From positions 1 through 30,440 of the forward strand of contig NZ_CAKVGN010000036.1 in the NCBI RefSeq assembly GCF_934747485.1: DNA of 30,440 nucleotides, written 5' to 3'. Under the pieces are notes generated by a model that worked only from the letters and a program-made list of their open reading frames with translations, was not told the origin of the DNA and made no database searches. Positions 1 through 8,214 of the stretch are shown here, piece after piece (position 1 is the stretch's first letter; the number at the start of each line of letters is the position of its first letter). This stretch comes from an uncultured Brachyspira sp. GTDB taxonomy: Bacteria; Spirochaetota; Brachyspiria; Brachyspirales; Brachyspiraceae. Position numbers and translations under genes: made by a program.

Positions 1-72
1 ATTATGATACACCTATGCTATACTTTAAGAAATTAAGGAATTCCTAACTGCAATATGTCTGGCTCCTGTGCA
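1..72 (+). mobile_element. 3' end of an insertion sequence (partial, left copy)
   Basis: Positions 3-47 read in frame as YDTPMLYFKKLRNS followed by TAA. This resembles the end of an rve-type (IS3/IS481) transposase, where a 'GY.TP..yF' motif sits close to the C-terminus. The 25 bp after the stop end in ...CTGTGCA, which fits the TG...CA termini of IS3-like elements. Positions 11-72 recur as an exact reverse complement at 30379-30440. Only the end of the element lies inside the window, so family and completeness cannot be decided. The sequence match is seen directly; the IS assignment is inference. Confidence 0.6.
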
Positions 73-92
73 AATAATATCAAAATATTCTA

Positions 93-121
93 TTGCAATA
101 ATAACAAAAAATATATATATT
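93..121 (+). promoter_or_regulatory. Predicted sigma70-type promoter of the purine permease
   Basis: TTGCAA (93-98) and TATATT (116-121) are separated by exactly 17 bp, about 35 bp upstream of the permease start. It begins 20 bp inside the IS end, so the gene appears to keep its own promoter rather than depend on the IS. I see no purine-riboswitch architecture in the short leader. Confidence 0.5.
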
Positions 122-156
122 GTTTCTTTATTAAAAAATTATTATAAGGATTATTT

Positions 157-1467
157 ATGGAAAAGTTTTTCAAATTAAAGGAAAATGGTACTAATGTAAA
201 AAGCGAAATCATAGCTGGTATTACTACATTTATGACTATGGCTTATATATTAGCTGTAAACCCTAGCGTACTCAGTGCTACTGGTATGGATAAGGGGGCT
301 GTATTTACTGCTACAGTAGTGTCTTCTATAGTTGCCACTTTAATTATGGGACTATTGGCTAATTTACCTTTTGCTTTAGCTCCGGGTATGGGTCTTAATG
401 CTTTCTTTGCTTATACTGTTGTACTTGGTATGGGCTATAGCTGGCAAACTGCTTTAACTGCAGTTTTTATTGAAGGTATTATATTTTTAGTTTTAACTAT
501 TTTCAATGTAAGAGAGGCTATCGTAAACAGCATACCTCTTAATATGAAAAGAGCTATATCTGTCGGTATAGGTTTATTTATTGCATTCATTGGTCTTCAG
601 AACTCTAAAATTATAATTAATAATGATGCAACATTAATTTCATTAGGAGATATTACTTCAGGCTCTCCGCTTCTTGCTATAATAGGTTTATTAATAACAT
701 CTCTTCTTCTTGCATACAATGTAAAAGGGGCTATATTGATTGGTATATTATTAACAACATTAATAGGAATACCTATGGGAATTACTCAGCTTTCACCTTA
801 TGCAAGTTTTGCTCCTCCTTCTTTAGAGCCTGTTGCTTTCAAGTTAGACTTTGCTAATATTTTTCACCCTAATATGTTTATAGTGTTATTTACTTTTCTT
901 TTTGTAGATATGTTTGATACTGTAGGTACATTGGTTGGTGTTTGTACAAAGGCTAATATGCTTACAAAAAGCGGAGAAGTTCCTCGCTGTAAGCAGGCTT
1001 TATTTGCAGATGCTGTTGGAACTATATTCGGTGCTTGTATGGGTACTTCTACTGTTACCACTTATGTTGAAAGTGCTTCTGGTGTTGCTGAGGGTGGAAA
1101 GACTGGACTTACTGCTGTTGTAGCTGCTGTATTATTTACTATATCATTATTCTTATCACATATATTCTTGTCTATACCTAGTGCTGCCACTGCTCCTGCC
1201 CTTATAATAGTTGGCTTGTTTATGATGACTCCTATATTAGAAATTGACCTTACAGATTATACTGAAGCTATACCTTCTTTTGTTTGTATTATATTTATGC
1301 CTTTTGCTTATAGCATTGCTGAGGGAATAACTTTTGGTATATTGGCTTTTACTTTATTGAAATTATTAACAGGAAGAACAAAAGAGATTACATTATTCAC
1401 TTGGATATTGTCTGCTCTTTTATTAATAAAGATTTTAATGCCTGTTATTTCTAAGATGTTAGCATAA
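157..1467 (+). CDS. NCS2-family purine permease (AzgA/PbuG-like; adenine/guanine/hypoxanthine)
   Basis: A 436-aa inner-membrane proton:purine symporter of the AzgA branch (COG2252). Family signatures are clear: APGMGLNAFF at residues 75-84, FVDMFDTVGTLVGV at 249-262 and GACMGTSTVTTYVES at 292-306, which form the substrate-binding region of the 7+7 inverted fold. The rest is a run of hydrophobic segments and the length matches the family. AAGGA at 146-150 gives a good ribosome site for the ATG at 157. The gene is monocistronic: a promoter lies upstream and a strong hairpin terminator downstream. The purine class is secure by motif; the preferred base cannot be read from sequence. Confidence 0.93.
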   Translation: MEKFFKLKENGTNVKSEIIAGITTFMTMAYILAVNPSVLSATGMDKGAVFTATVVSSIVATLIMGLLANLPFALAPGMGLNAFFAYTVVLGMGYSWQTALTAVFIEGIIFLVLTIFNVREAIVNSIPLNMKRAISVGIGLFIAFIGLQNSKIIINNDATLISLGDITSGSPLLAIIGLLITSLLLAYNVKGAILIGILLTTLIGIPMGITQLSPYASFAPPSLEPVAFKLDFANIFHPNMFIVLFTFLFVDMFDTVGTLVGVCTKANMLTKSGEVPRCKQALFADAVGTIFGACMGTSTVTTYVESASGVAEGGKTGLTAVVAAVLFTISLFLSHIFLSIPSAATAPALIIVGLFMMTPILEIDLTDYTEAIPSFVCIIFMPFAYSIAEGITFGILAFTLLKLLTGRTKEITLFTWILSALLLIKILMPVISKMLA

Positions 1468-1494
1468 AATAGATTATTAAATAGAATCTAAATA

Positions 1495-1532
1495 AAAAGC
1501 CTTGAATTGATTTTCAGGGCTTTTATTTTTTA
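1495..1532 (+). terminator. Rho-independent terminator after the purine permease
   Basis: A 12-bp stem (1495-1506 with 1513-1524, one G-T pair) closes a 6-nt loop and is followed by a T-rich run (TTTT at 1521-1524, then ATTTTTT). It lies 28 bp after the permease stop. Confidence 0.85.
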
Positions 1533-1570
1533 ACGAATTAACAAAATATATTTATATCTTAGATTAAAAT

Positions 1571-1660
1571 TGCAGTCCTTTTGCTTCTTTGGGTCACGCC
1601 TCCGGCACTTCCTTCGGTCGCAAAAGAAGTAGGGGTGTGGGGACTAGTCCCCACAAATAA
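1571..1660. repeat. GC-rich dispersed repeat, copy A, with an 18-bp perfect palindrome
   Basis: Starts TGCAGTCCTTTTGCTTCTTT and continues to CAAAAGAAGTAGGGGTGTGG, ending in the perfect palindrome GTGGGGACTAGTCCCCAC at 1637-1654. The CTTCTTT and AAAGAAG arms can pair around a GC-rich loop (1591-1620) that copies B and C lack. It is much richer in G+C than its surroundings and is related to the copies at 1809 and 2053. Confidence 0.7.
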
Positions 1661-1685
1661 AAAAGCATAAAAATTATATTGTTCT

Positions 1686-1775
1686 TTTTCCCGCGTACGA
1701 GCTGTACCACCTTGCCGCACGGTAATGCTATGCTTTAATTATAACTTTTCAGGCATGCGGGGGAGTGCCTTTTAA
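1686..1775. repeat. Second type of GC-rich dispersed fragment
   Basis: Contains CCGCGTACG, CCGCACGG and GCATGCGGGGG in an otherwise AT-only gap. Read in reverse complement, it loosely resembles the repeats at 25239 and 26100 (AAAAGGCACTCCCCCGC against AAAAAGCAC.CCC.CCC, plus a CCGTGCG end). No reading frame of note. The relationship is weak and judged by eye. Confidence 0.4.
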
Positions 1776-1808
1776 TGTACAATTAAATTATAAAATTTAT
1801 AATAAAAA

Positions 1809-1880
1809 TGCAGTCTTTTTGCTTCTTTATGGCGACAAAAGAACTGGGGGTGCGGGGCTAGCCACCGATAACAATAAAAA
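1809..1880. repeat. GC-rich dispersed repeat, copy B
   Basis: TGCAGTCTTTTTGCTTCTTT, then GGCGACAAAAGAACTGGGGG and TGCGGGGCTAGCC. This is the same layout as copies A (1571) and C (2053). The GC-rich end carries the short palindrome GGCTAGCC. Confidence 0.7.
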
Positions 1881-1895
1881 AATAAAAACTAAATT

Positions 1896-1970
1896 TTGAC
1901 AAACTTAAAAATTTTCATCGTATATTGAAACAATAATTTTCTATCAACTTTTTTGTCGCTCAAAAAAGTT
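1896..1970 (+). promoter_or_regulatory. Orphan promoter-like site followed by a 10-bp hairpin
   Basis: TTGACA (1896-1901) and TATATT (1921-1926) are 19 bp apart, slightly long for sigma70. About 20 bp further on is a perfect hairpin: AACTTTTTTG (1946-1955), loop TCGCT, CAAAAAAGTT (1961-1970). No plus-strand gene follows before 8215, and the next gene converges. It could be the start of a small RNA, a decayed gene remnant, or part of the dispersed repeat. Confidence 0.35.
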
Positions 1971-2052
1971 GCAAAAAACGCAAGTACTATAGCTTTGTAT
2001 GTTTGGAATATGTATAAACTATATTGTAATACCAACATTTCAAGCTAAAAAA

Positions 2053-2117
2053 TGCAGCCTTTTTGGTTCTTTGTGGCAACAAAAGAACTGGGGTGCGGGG
2101 CAAAGCCCTGCAAATAA
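2053..2117. repeat. GC-rich dispersed repeat, copy C
   Basis: TGCAGCCTTTTTGGTTCTTT, then CAACAAAAGAACTGGGGTGC and the hairpin GCGGGGC-AAA-GCCCTGC (2095-2111). It shares the order of segments with copies A and B. Together the three copies occupy most of the gap between the permease terminator and the esterase gene (1533-2167), where I see no coding sequence. Confidence 0.7.
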
Positions 2118-2167
2118 CTAAAATAAAAAATGATAAAAGTTATTTGTTTTAGTATACTTTAAAAATA

Positions 2168-3130
2168 TTATAATCTGCTCAAAAAATATAGCTTCTTTTC
2201 TGTATGATAATTATCCCCGCCTTCATGACCATTAAAAGTATAAACTTCAATAGCTTTATCTCCGGCATAATTATTGTATGCGGCAAATACAGTAGAAGGA
2301 GGAACTATTATATCCATAAGTCCAACAGAAAATAATGCTTTTGCTTTAGCTCTCTTGGCAAAAAATACTCCGTCAAAATATGAAAGCGTATTAAAAACAA
2401 TATTTTCTTTATCTCTATTTGTTTTGCAGTATCTTGCTATTTCATTATATGGTAAAGTATCTGTGATTGTAGAAGCTCTTTTATAATCGCATAAAAAAGG
2501 AACATCTGCCATCATAGCTTCTATTTTTATATTTGAAAGCTCGCTCAAAGCACAAGCAGCTAATGATATTCCGCCTCCTTGGCTGCCTCCGTTTATAACT
2601 ATTTTTTCTGTTAATGGATGCTCTTTACTTGCTTCTATAGCTTTTAGAGCATCTATAAATACTCTTCTATAATAATAATCATTTTTATCTAATATGCCCT
2701 TTGTGAGGAATCCGTCAGCATGCACTCCATATCCCTCAGGGTCAGCTGTTGAAGCTCCATTTCCAGACTCAGCACCTTGTCCTCTTGTCTCCATTACAAA
2801 TACACTATATCCTGCAGACGGAAAAATTATATGATTAATAGGTAAATCTTTGCCGCTTCCATAACCTAAATAATGCATTATGCAAGTTAATTTGCTGCTG
2901 TTTTTTGGTGCTATATACCAGCCCTTTATTGCATGTTTCTTATATCCTAAAAAACTTACTTCCCAAACATCAAAAAGTTTTAAATGCGTTTGTATTAAAT
3001 TATATTTTGCTTCTGATTTATGATTATTTTCTTTTATAGTGCTAAGCCAAAAACTCTCAAAATCGTTTGGCTCTTTAGAACTTCCTTTATACTTATAAAG
3101 TTCATCTAAAGATAAATCAAAAAAAGCCAT
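2168..3130 (-). CDS. CE7-family acetyl esterase (acetyl xylan esterase / cephalosporin-C deacetylase)
   Basis: A 320-aa alpha/beta-hydrolase that removes acetyl groups from decorated xylo-oligosaccharides or other small acetylated sugars; CE7 enzymes are normally cytoplasmic hexamers. CE7 signatures are present in order: RGQG at 116-119, GGSQGG at 181-186 with nucleophile Ser183, LMDIIVPPS with Asp273, and GHEGG with His302. Length and catalytic spacing match characterised CE7 enzymes. There is no signal peptide, so the substrate must be imported. It starts 16 bp after the TPR gene with AGGAAATAATA before the ATG, so it is probably the last gene of the minus-strand sugar operon. Substrate is inference. 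Confidence 0.9.
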   Translation of the reverse strand: MAFFDLSLDELYKYKGSSKEPNDFESFWLSTIKENNHKSEAKYNLIQTHLKLFDVWEVSFLGYKKHAIKGWYIAPKNSSKLTCIMHYLGYGSGKDLPINHIIFPSAGYSVFVMETRGQGAESGNGASTADPEGYGVHADGFLTKGILDKNDYYYRRVFIDALKAIEASKEHPLTEKIVINGGSQGGGISLAACALSELSNIKIEAMMADVPFLCDYKRASTITDTLPYNEIARYCKTNRDKENIVFNTLSYFDGVFFAKRAKAKALFSVGLMDIIVPPSTVFAAYNNYAGDKAIEVYTFNGHEGGDNYHTEKKLYFLSRL

Positions 3131-3146
3131 TATTATTTCCTATTTT

Positions 3147-3941
3147 TTAATATATTTTTTTAGGTATTTTTACATTTTTAAGCTGTTCTAATCTATTTAT
3201 AATAATCTTTTCAACTTCAAAGTTGGAAGGCTCTTCATTATCAAAACTGTATCCGCTTGCAAGCATAAGAGTCTCTTTTTCTTGCACATAATTACGCATC
3301 TTTCTATAAATTATAGATATTCTAAACAATGATAGCTTTTGTCTGTAGCCATTTAAATATGCTTGTCTATAATAATCAATTGCTGAAGTTCTTCTGTTTC
3401 TTGCATCATAATGTTCTGCCAATTTAAAATATATTCTTCCTTTTTCCATTTTATTATAGCTTCTTTCAGCCATATTAATAATTTCTTGTTCTGTATTAGC
3501 ATAATTAGTTTGGTCTATGAGTTTTTCATATATGTCAAGCAAATTAAAGTAAGCATCATATTTATATGAAGGTATAGTTAAATTATTTGCAAATTGTATT
3601 GATTTTTTATATTCTTCTACAGCCAAACGGTATGTAGCAATTCCGCCTTGCTCTGCAGGGCTTCCTGCTTCGCTTTCATATATCACACCCAAAAAATAAT
3701 GAGCATCAGCGTTTTCAGGATAATATAATAAAGTTTTATTCATAACAAATAGAGCATAAGAAGTATCACCATTGTTTATAGCCCTTTTAGCCTCTCCTAT
3801 ATAAACCCAAGCAGGCTGTAATTTACCGTTAAAAGATGACATAAAAAAATTAGTATCTATTCTTAAACTTGTAGTAGCTGTATTTGTTTGAGAATATAAA
3901 GATAAACAAAAAAATAAAAATATAAATAAAAAATGTTTCAT
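3147..3941 (-). CDS. Secreted TPR-repeat protein of unknown function
   Basis: 264 aa. Residues 1-18 (MKHFLFIFLFFCLSLYSQ) form a signal peptide without a lipobox cysteine. The rest is mainly paired amphipathic helices with TPR-type spacing, for example around residues 45-80 (A..Y...N..L.YYPENADAHYFLG), 105-150 and 155-200. TPR proteins are protein-binding scaffolds, so a periplasmic adaptor role is plausible, but no partner can be named. The gene sits between the beta-galactosidase (77 bp upstream) and the esterase (16 bp downstream). Functional linkage to sugar use is only contextual. Confidence 0.75.
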   Translation of the reverse strand: MKHFLFIFLFFCLSLYSQTNTATTSLRIDTNFFMSSFNGKLQPAWVYIGEAKRAINNGDTSYALFVMNKTLLYYPENADAHYFLGVIYESEAGSPAEQGGIATYRLAVEEYKKSIQFANNLTIPSYKYDAYFNLLDIYEKLIDQTNYANTEQEIINMAERSYNKMEKGRIYFKLAEHYDARNRRTSAIDYYRQAYLNGYRQKLSLFRISIIYRKMRNYVQEKETLMLASGYSFDNEEPSNFEVEKIIINRLEQLKNVKIPKKIY

Positions 3942-4018
3942 AGATATTACACTGCAAATTATAGTTTTAATTAAGGTTCTTACTATTAACTATCGGTATA
4001 ATAAATTTTTACCTTATA

Positions 4019-5797
4019 TTATTTTTTTATTTCTTTATAAGTAGGTTTATCTTTAAGTGCCAAACTCTCAGATAATACATTCTCTGTTTCAAATACTATA
4101 ATTTCATTTAATCCCGTTTTTAAAAGAGGAGCAGGTATATATAAGTAACATACAGGTCCTTCACTCCAATATCTTCCTAAATTAAACCCATTTATAAATG
4201 CCGCACCCTTTCCAAGTTTAGAACAATCAAGGAAAGTATCTGCAGCTTCCTTAACTTCAAATTCATATCTGTAAAATGAAGGAGTATTTTCTATCCATTT
4301 AGAGCTGAAATCCACATCTTTTATATTATCAAGAGATAAAGCATATTGCTCAAAGCCTGTTTCAAAATGTATATCAGCCATAACTCCTATACGAATACCC
4401 TTAACTTGGCTGCATTCCTGAAGCTTATAACCATAATTAACACGTCCTACATTCTCAACCAATAATTCTAATATATTATCTCCATTATTAAAATGCATTT
4501 CAATAGGTTCTATAAGCTCATCTTGATATTTAACGCCTTTATATTCTCCATTCAAATAAAAATGAACTCTGTCTGAAGCCCCAACAGCTCTCACATTCAT
4601 GTTATTATCAAAGCCTTTTACTTTAGTTCTGTAAAGCATATAACCATATCCGCTTCCTGCTTTTTCCATAGTGATAGGGGCATCGCTTTTCTGACATTTT
4701 GATATTTTATCTACAACTGAAAATAATGAAGTTTTATCTTTAAGTTTTGCCTCGCCGAAATCTGCTCTTTTATGGTCTTTAGGCTCAAAAGTTTTTATTT
4801 CCGGGTATAATTCATTTATAAGTTTCTGAAGTTTATAAAATTTCTCTGTAGGCTCTCCCCATTCCGTGAGAACGGCATCATAATCATAAGATGTAATTTG
4901 AGGAAAATCAGTATAACCCGTTACAGATGTACCATTATAAAAGCCGAAATTAGTTCCTCCTATAAACATATATAAATTGATGCTGCCTCTTTTTAAAATT
5001 TCTTTCACTTCCATAATAAAATCATTAGCATCTCTTTTGATTATAGGCTCTTTCCATAAGTTAAACCAACCGTCCCAAAATTCCATACACATTAATGGCT
5101 TTTTTATGCCTTTTCTTTCAAAGAATTTTTTTGTATCATCAAAACTTTCTTTAGCCTTAGAACCAAAATTAACAGTAGCTAATATTCCATCATCTACCAA
5201 TGTTCCAGCTTCCAAAACAGCGTCCCAAGCTCCATCAGAAGTAAATAAAGGAACTTCCGCACCATATTTAATCATAATGTTTTTTAAAGCTTTAAGATAC
5301 TCTTTGTCATTGCCAAATGAACCATACTCATTTTCAATCTGCATCATAATTACAGGACCATTCTTAGTAATTTGTAAATCTGCAATATGTTTAAATAATT
5401 CTTTATAGTAAGCATCAACTTTGCTTAAAAATAATTCTGTATTAGTGCGAACTTTAATATTATCATATCTTAAAAGCCATGCAGGAAGCCCGCCGAATTC
5501 CCACTCAGCACATATATAAGGAGTAGGTCTTAATATAACTAATAAATCCATTTTCTGTGCAAGCTTAATAAAAGATGCTATATCTTTATTGCCGGAAAAA
5601 TCGAAAACTCCTTCATCTACCTCATGAATATTCCAAGGTATATATGTTTCAACAGTATTAAATCCTGCTGCTTTTAAATTATAAAGACAATCTTGCCAAT
5701 ATTCTTTTACAAATCTAAAATAATGAATAGCTCCAGATAAAATTTTTATGGGCTTGCCGTTTAATATAAATTCTTCTTTAACTTCAAAAATACTCAT
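4019..5797 (-). CDS. GH35 beta-galactosidase
   Basis: A 592-aa glycoside hydrolase of family 35 cleaving terminal beta-galactosides by a retaining mechanism. The N-terminal TIM barrel opens with the family pattern SGAIHYFR (21-28), followed by TYIPWNIHE (51-59) and CAEWEFGGLPAWLL (96-109). QIENEYGS (153-160) holds the acid/base Glu157 and MEFWDGWF (238-245) the nucleophile Glu239. C-terminal beta domains follow, including GFNLGRYW, the usual late motif. No signal peptide, so it acts on imported galactosides. A GGGAT ribosome site precedes the ATG. It lies 35 bp downstream of an EIIA gene in the same orientation, which suggests co-transcription. Confidence 0.95.
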   Translation of the reverse strand: MSIFEVKEEFILNGKPIKILSGAIHYFRFVKEYWQDCLYNLKAAGFNTVETYIPWNIHEVDEGVFDFSGNKDIASFIKLAQKMDLLVILRPTPYICAEWEFGGLPAWLLRYDNIKVRTNTELFLSKVDAYYKELFKHIADLQITKNGPVIMMQIENEYGSFGNDKEYLKALKNIMIKYGAEVPLFTSDGAWDAVLEAGTLVDDGILATVNFGSKAKESFDDTKKFFERKGIKKPLMCMEFWDGWFNLWKEPIIKRDANDFIMEVKEILKRGSINLYMFIGGTNFGFYNGTSVTGYTDFPQITSYDYDAVLTEWGEPTEKFYKLQKLINELYPEIKTFEPKDHKRADFGEAKLKDKTSLFSVVDKISKCQKSDAPITMEKAGSGYGYMLYRTKVKGFDNNMNVRAVGASDRVHFYLNGEYKGVKYQDELIEPIEMHFNNGDNILELLVENVGRVNYGYKLQECSQVKGIRIGVMADIHFETGFEQYALSLDNIKDVDFSSKWIENTPSFYRYEFEVKEAADTFLDCSKLGKGAAFINGFNLGRYWSEGPVCYLYIPAPLLKTGLNEIIVFETENVLSESLALKDKPTYKEIKK

Positions 5798-5832
5798 TTC
5801 AATATCCCTATTTTAATTTTTGTATAGCTAAT

Positions 5833-6261
5833 TTATCTATTATCACTTGTATTAGAATCTAAATCCATACATAATATTGCTTCTTTTCCTGCCTTCATAA
5901 TCTCATATATTTCATCTGAATTATTTACATCAATGTCTTTATATAAGGCATCTATAATAATAGCAAGATTCATACCGGTAATAACTTTAACTCTGTCTTT
6001 TAAATTATGCTTTTGCAAAATACCATCAATTTGATTATACGGAGCACCGCCATTAAGATCAGCAAATATAATGCCTTTTTTATTTTCATCTGAAAGCCAA
6101 TTTGTTATAGATTCTTCTAAGTTTTTAGAAAATATATCTATTCCCTCTTCTTCTGTAAGTTCTAATATTTTAAGCTCTTGAGAGTCTTCCCCAATTATCA
6201 TCTTCATTGCAGATTTCATGCCTGAAGCAATACCTTTGTGAGAAACTAACAATATTTCCAT
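5833..6261 (-). CDS. Mannose-type PTS EIIA domain protein
   Basis: A 142-aa stand-alone EIIA of the mannose/sorbose family (PF03610). It takes phosphate from HPr on a histidine and passes it to an EIIB. The start MEILLVSHKGIASGM has the phosphorylatable His8 in the family's 'SHG..A.G' setting. FADLNGGAPYN (about 66-76) and TGMNLAIIIDAL match the conserved dimer core. AAAGGAG precedes the ATG. No EIIB, EIIC or EIID lies within the window, so this is either an orphan feeding a distant permease or a regulatory EIIA. Its link to beta-galactosidase comes only from adjacency. Confidence 0.88.
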   Translation of the reverse strand: MEILLVSHKGIASGMKSAMKMIIGEDSQELKILELTEEEGIDIFSKNLEESITNWLSDENKKGIIFADLNGGAPYNQIDGILQKHNLKDRVKVITGMNLAIIIDALYKDIDVNNSDEIYEIMKAGKEAILCMDLDSNTSDNR

Positions 6262-6728
6262 AATAATTATTACTCCTTTATTATAAATTTTAAAGCAAAA
6301 ACTGATTTTAAATGATTAAAAGTAATTTTATTTGAAAGTACTTGAAAACTTACAATGTGGACTAATAAAAAATAATATTTTAATTTTAACAAATTAATCA
6401 TTTTTTCTATCGATTTAATGATAGCATAAAGTACAAAAAAATCAATATATCTATAAAAAATGTTATAAAAAATTAAATTAAAACAAGATTAAAATAAAAT
6501 TATTAATATCATAATGAATATTTATATATTTTTATATAATATAAAAGTATTATAAAAATGAACCCTTTAAAAAATATTCATTTATATTTTTTTAATAAAT
6601 ATTATTTATATGATATAAGTTTTTGTTGGGTATTTTATTATTTTCTTAAAATACATATTTACATCACATAAAAAATATAGCTTATGCGATGTAAAATATT
6701 TTTTAATAGATTTTATTATTTTGCAAAT
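6262..6728. other. 467-bp AT-rich gap upstream of the EIIA gene
   Basis: No credible reading frame. Reading the minus strand toward EIIA, I see TTGTTA-17-TTTATT as a weak promoter candidate. Two small palindromes could be operators: AAGTACTT (6336-6343) and CTATC/GATAG arms near 6407-6424. None is strong. A hairpin at 6661-6692 probably ends the map transcript. Confidence 0.35.
6661..6692 (-). terminator. Possible terminator hairpin after map
   Basis: ACATCACATAA (6661-6671) pairs with TTATGCGATGT (6682-6692), with one mismatch and a 10-nt loop. It lies 36 bp past the map stop. The T run on the minus strand is interrupted, so efficiency is uncertain. Confidence 0.45.
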
Positions 6729-7520
6729 TTAAGAAAAATATTTTTTTACTATTTCATCGTCTTCTAAAGCAGTAAGTATCTCTACTCCATCTTCTTTAAC
6801 AGCAACAGTATGTTCATAATGTGCCGACAAAGAACCGTCTCTTGTAACAACAGTCCAATCATCATCTTCAATATATATGCCATGATGACCCATATTAACC
6901 ATAGGCTCTATTGCTATTACCATATTAGTTTTTAACACAGGTCCAAAACCTTTTTTGCCTCTATTTGGAACAGCAGGCTCTTCATGCAAATTAGCTCCAA
7001 CCCCATGACCATTAAACTCTCTCACCAAAGAATAACCAGCATCTTCAGCAGTTTTTTGTATGGCGTAAGAAACATCTCCCAAATGAACACCATCTCTTAT
7101 TTGTTTTATACCATTAAAAAAAGATTCCATAGTTGTATCTACAAGTCTTGAAGCTTCATCAGATACATTTCCCACCTTAAAAGTAAATGCTCTGTCTGAA
7201 TGATACCCCTTATAATAAACACCTATATCAAGCCCTATTATATCGCCGTCTTTTAATACTCTTTTTTTACTTGGTATGCCATGTATTACTTCATTATTTA
7301 TAGAAGCACATATTGAAGCAGGAAAAGGCGGATTGCCGTATCCCTTAAAAGAAGGCTTTGCATTTTGTTTTCTTATATAATCATACACAAACTTATCAAG
7401 CTCTTTTGTAGATATTCCTGGCTCAACAATTTTAGCAACTTCTTTAAATACATTTGCCAATATATGTCCGCTTTCACGCATTAAATTTATTTCTGATTGT
7501 GTTTTTATTTTAATAGCCAT
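6729..7520 (-). CDS. map: Type I methionine aminopeptidase
   Basis: A 263-aa dinuclear metal enzyme that removes the initiator methionine from nascent proteins. All five metal ligands are visible: Asp98 and Asp109 (GLDIGVYYKGYHSD), His172 (FNGHGVG), Glu205 (AIEPM) and Glu236 (HYEHTV). His80 (VIHGIP) and His179 are the substrate-contacting histidines. Length is that of a short type Ia enzyme without an N-terminal zinc extension. It follows the bactofilin gene by about 20 bp and is presumably co-transcribed with it. Housekeeping and probably essential. Confidence 0.97.
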   Translation of the reverse strand: MAIKIKTQSEINLMRESGHILANVFKEVAKIVEPGISTKELDKFVYDYIRKQNAKPSFKGYGNPPFPASICASINNEVIHGIPSKKRVLKDGDIIGLDIGVYYKGYHSDRAFTFKVGNVSDEASRLVDTTMESFFNGIKQIRDGVHLGDVSYAIQKTAEDAGYSLVREFNGHGVGANLHEEPAVPNRGKKGFGPVLKTNMVIAIEPMVNMGHHGIYIEDDDWTVVTRDGSLSAHYEHTVAVKEDGVEILTALEDDEIVKKYFS

Positions 7521-7541
7521 TTTAAAGCTTTCCTTTATTTA

Positions 7542-7979
7542 TTAATGTGATTGATTCTCTGTATTATTTGTATTTTCAAAAGTATTTTCTGCCTCAACCT
7601 TATCACTAAAAGAATCTTCTACTATTTTTGTAATATTCTTTTTCTGGCCGCCTGTAATAGTCATCTCGCCCTGTATAACAGCACCCTCTCCTACATCTAT
7701 CTTAGGAGCTTCTATGTTTCCTAAAACTCTTCCGGTTTCTATTAATACTACTTCATTTGAAGCTGATATATTACCTATTAAAGTACCTGCTATTGTTATG
7801 CTGTCTGTAATAATAGTGCTTGTCTTTACCTTGCCGTTAGTACCTATTATTAAATGCCCGTCTATTTTTAAATCCCCTTCAAATTTGCCGTCTATTTGAA
7901 ACGAACCTTTTACTATATAAGTTCCTTTGAAATATGAACCTTCACCTATTATACTATTAATCATCTCTCTTTTTGACAT
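7542..7979 (-). CDS. Bactofilin (polymer-forming cytoskeletal protein)
   Basis: 145 aa with the bactofilin domain (PF04519) from about residue 12 to 110. The central run of short hydrophobic and glycine repeats (GSFQIDGKFEGDLKIDG, then VKTSTIITDSITIAGTLIGN) is the right-handed beta-helix ladder that polymerises without nucleotide. The flanks are disordered; the tail is Glu/Asn-rich. I place the start at the ATG at 7979 because GGAG (7990-7993) lies 10 nt before it, whereas the in-frame GTG at 7988 is only 1 nt from that site. Bactofilins scaffold envelope and shape proteins; the partner here is unknown. Confidence 0.92.
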   Translation of the reverse strand: MSKREMINSIIGEGSYFKGTYIVKGSFQIDGKFEGDLKIDGHLIIGTNGKVKTSTIITDSITIAGTLIGNISASNEVVLIETGRVLGNIEAPKIDVGEGAVIQGEMTITGGQKKNITKIVEDSFSDKVEAENTFENTNNTENQSH

Positions 7980-8014
7980 AATAATCACACTCCAAATTTA
8001 TACTTCATTTTGAT

Positions 8015-8041
8015 TTTATAAGTATAAAACTAAAATGTCAA
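8015..8041 (-). promoter_or_regulatory. Predicted promoter of the bactofilin-map unit
   Basis: On the minus strand a consensus TTGACA (8041-8036) is followed 15 bp later by TATAAA (8020-8015). The spacing is short, but both boxes are good and they lie about 35 bp upstream of the bactofilin start. Confidence 0.5.
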
Positions 8042-8214
8042 GTTTATACATTTTTAATATATTTTACAAATGTTAATATATGTGAAAGTAATTAAAATTT
8101 TGTCTATTTTTTATTGTATATTCAAAATTTTTATAATATAAAAACACTTCATATATTTTATTTTATTACGTTAATTAATGCAGCTATTATTTTATTATTA
8201 GAATATTAATAATT

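Noticed and set aside
73..156. A purine riboswitch was looked for before the NCS2 permease
   Set aside because: The leader is too short and lacks the conserved three-way junction and loop sequences.
4977..5408. A 143-codon plus-strand open frame inside the beta-galactosidase gene
   Set aside because: It lies opposite the conserved catalytic region of GH35, whose coding sense is certain. No start signal.
7980..7988. GTG 7988 as the bactofilin start
   Set aside because: It lies only 1 nt from the GGAG site, whereas ATG 7979 is 10 nt away.
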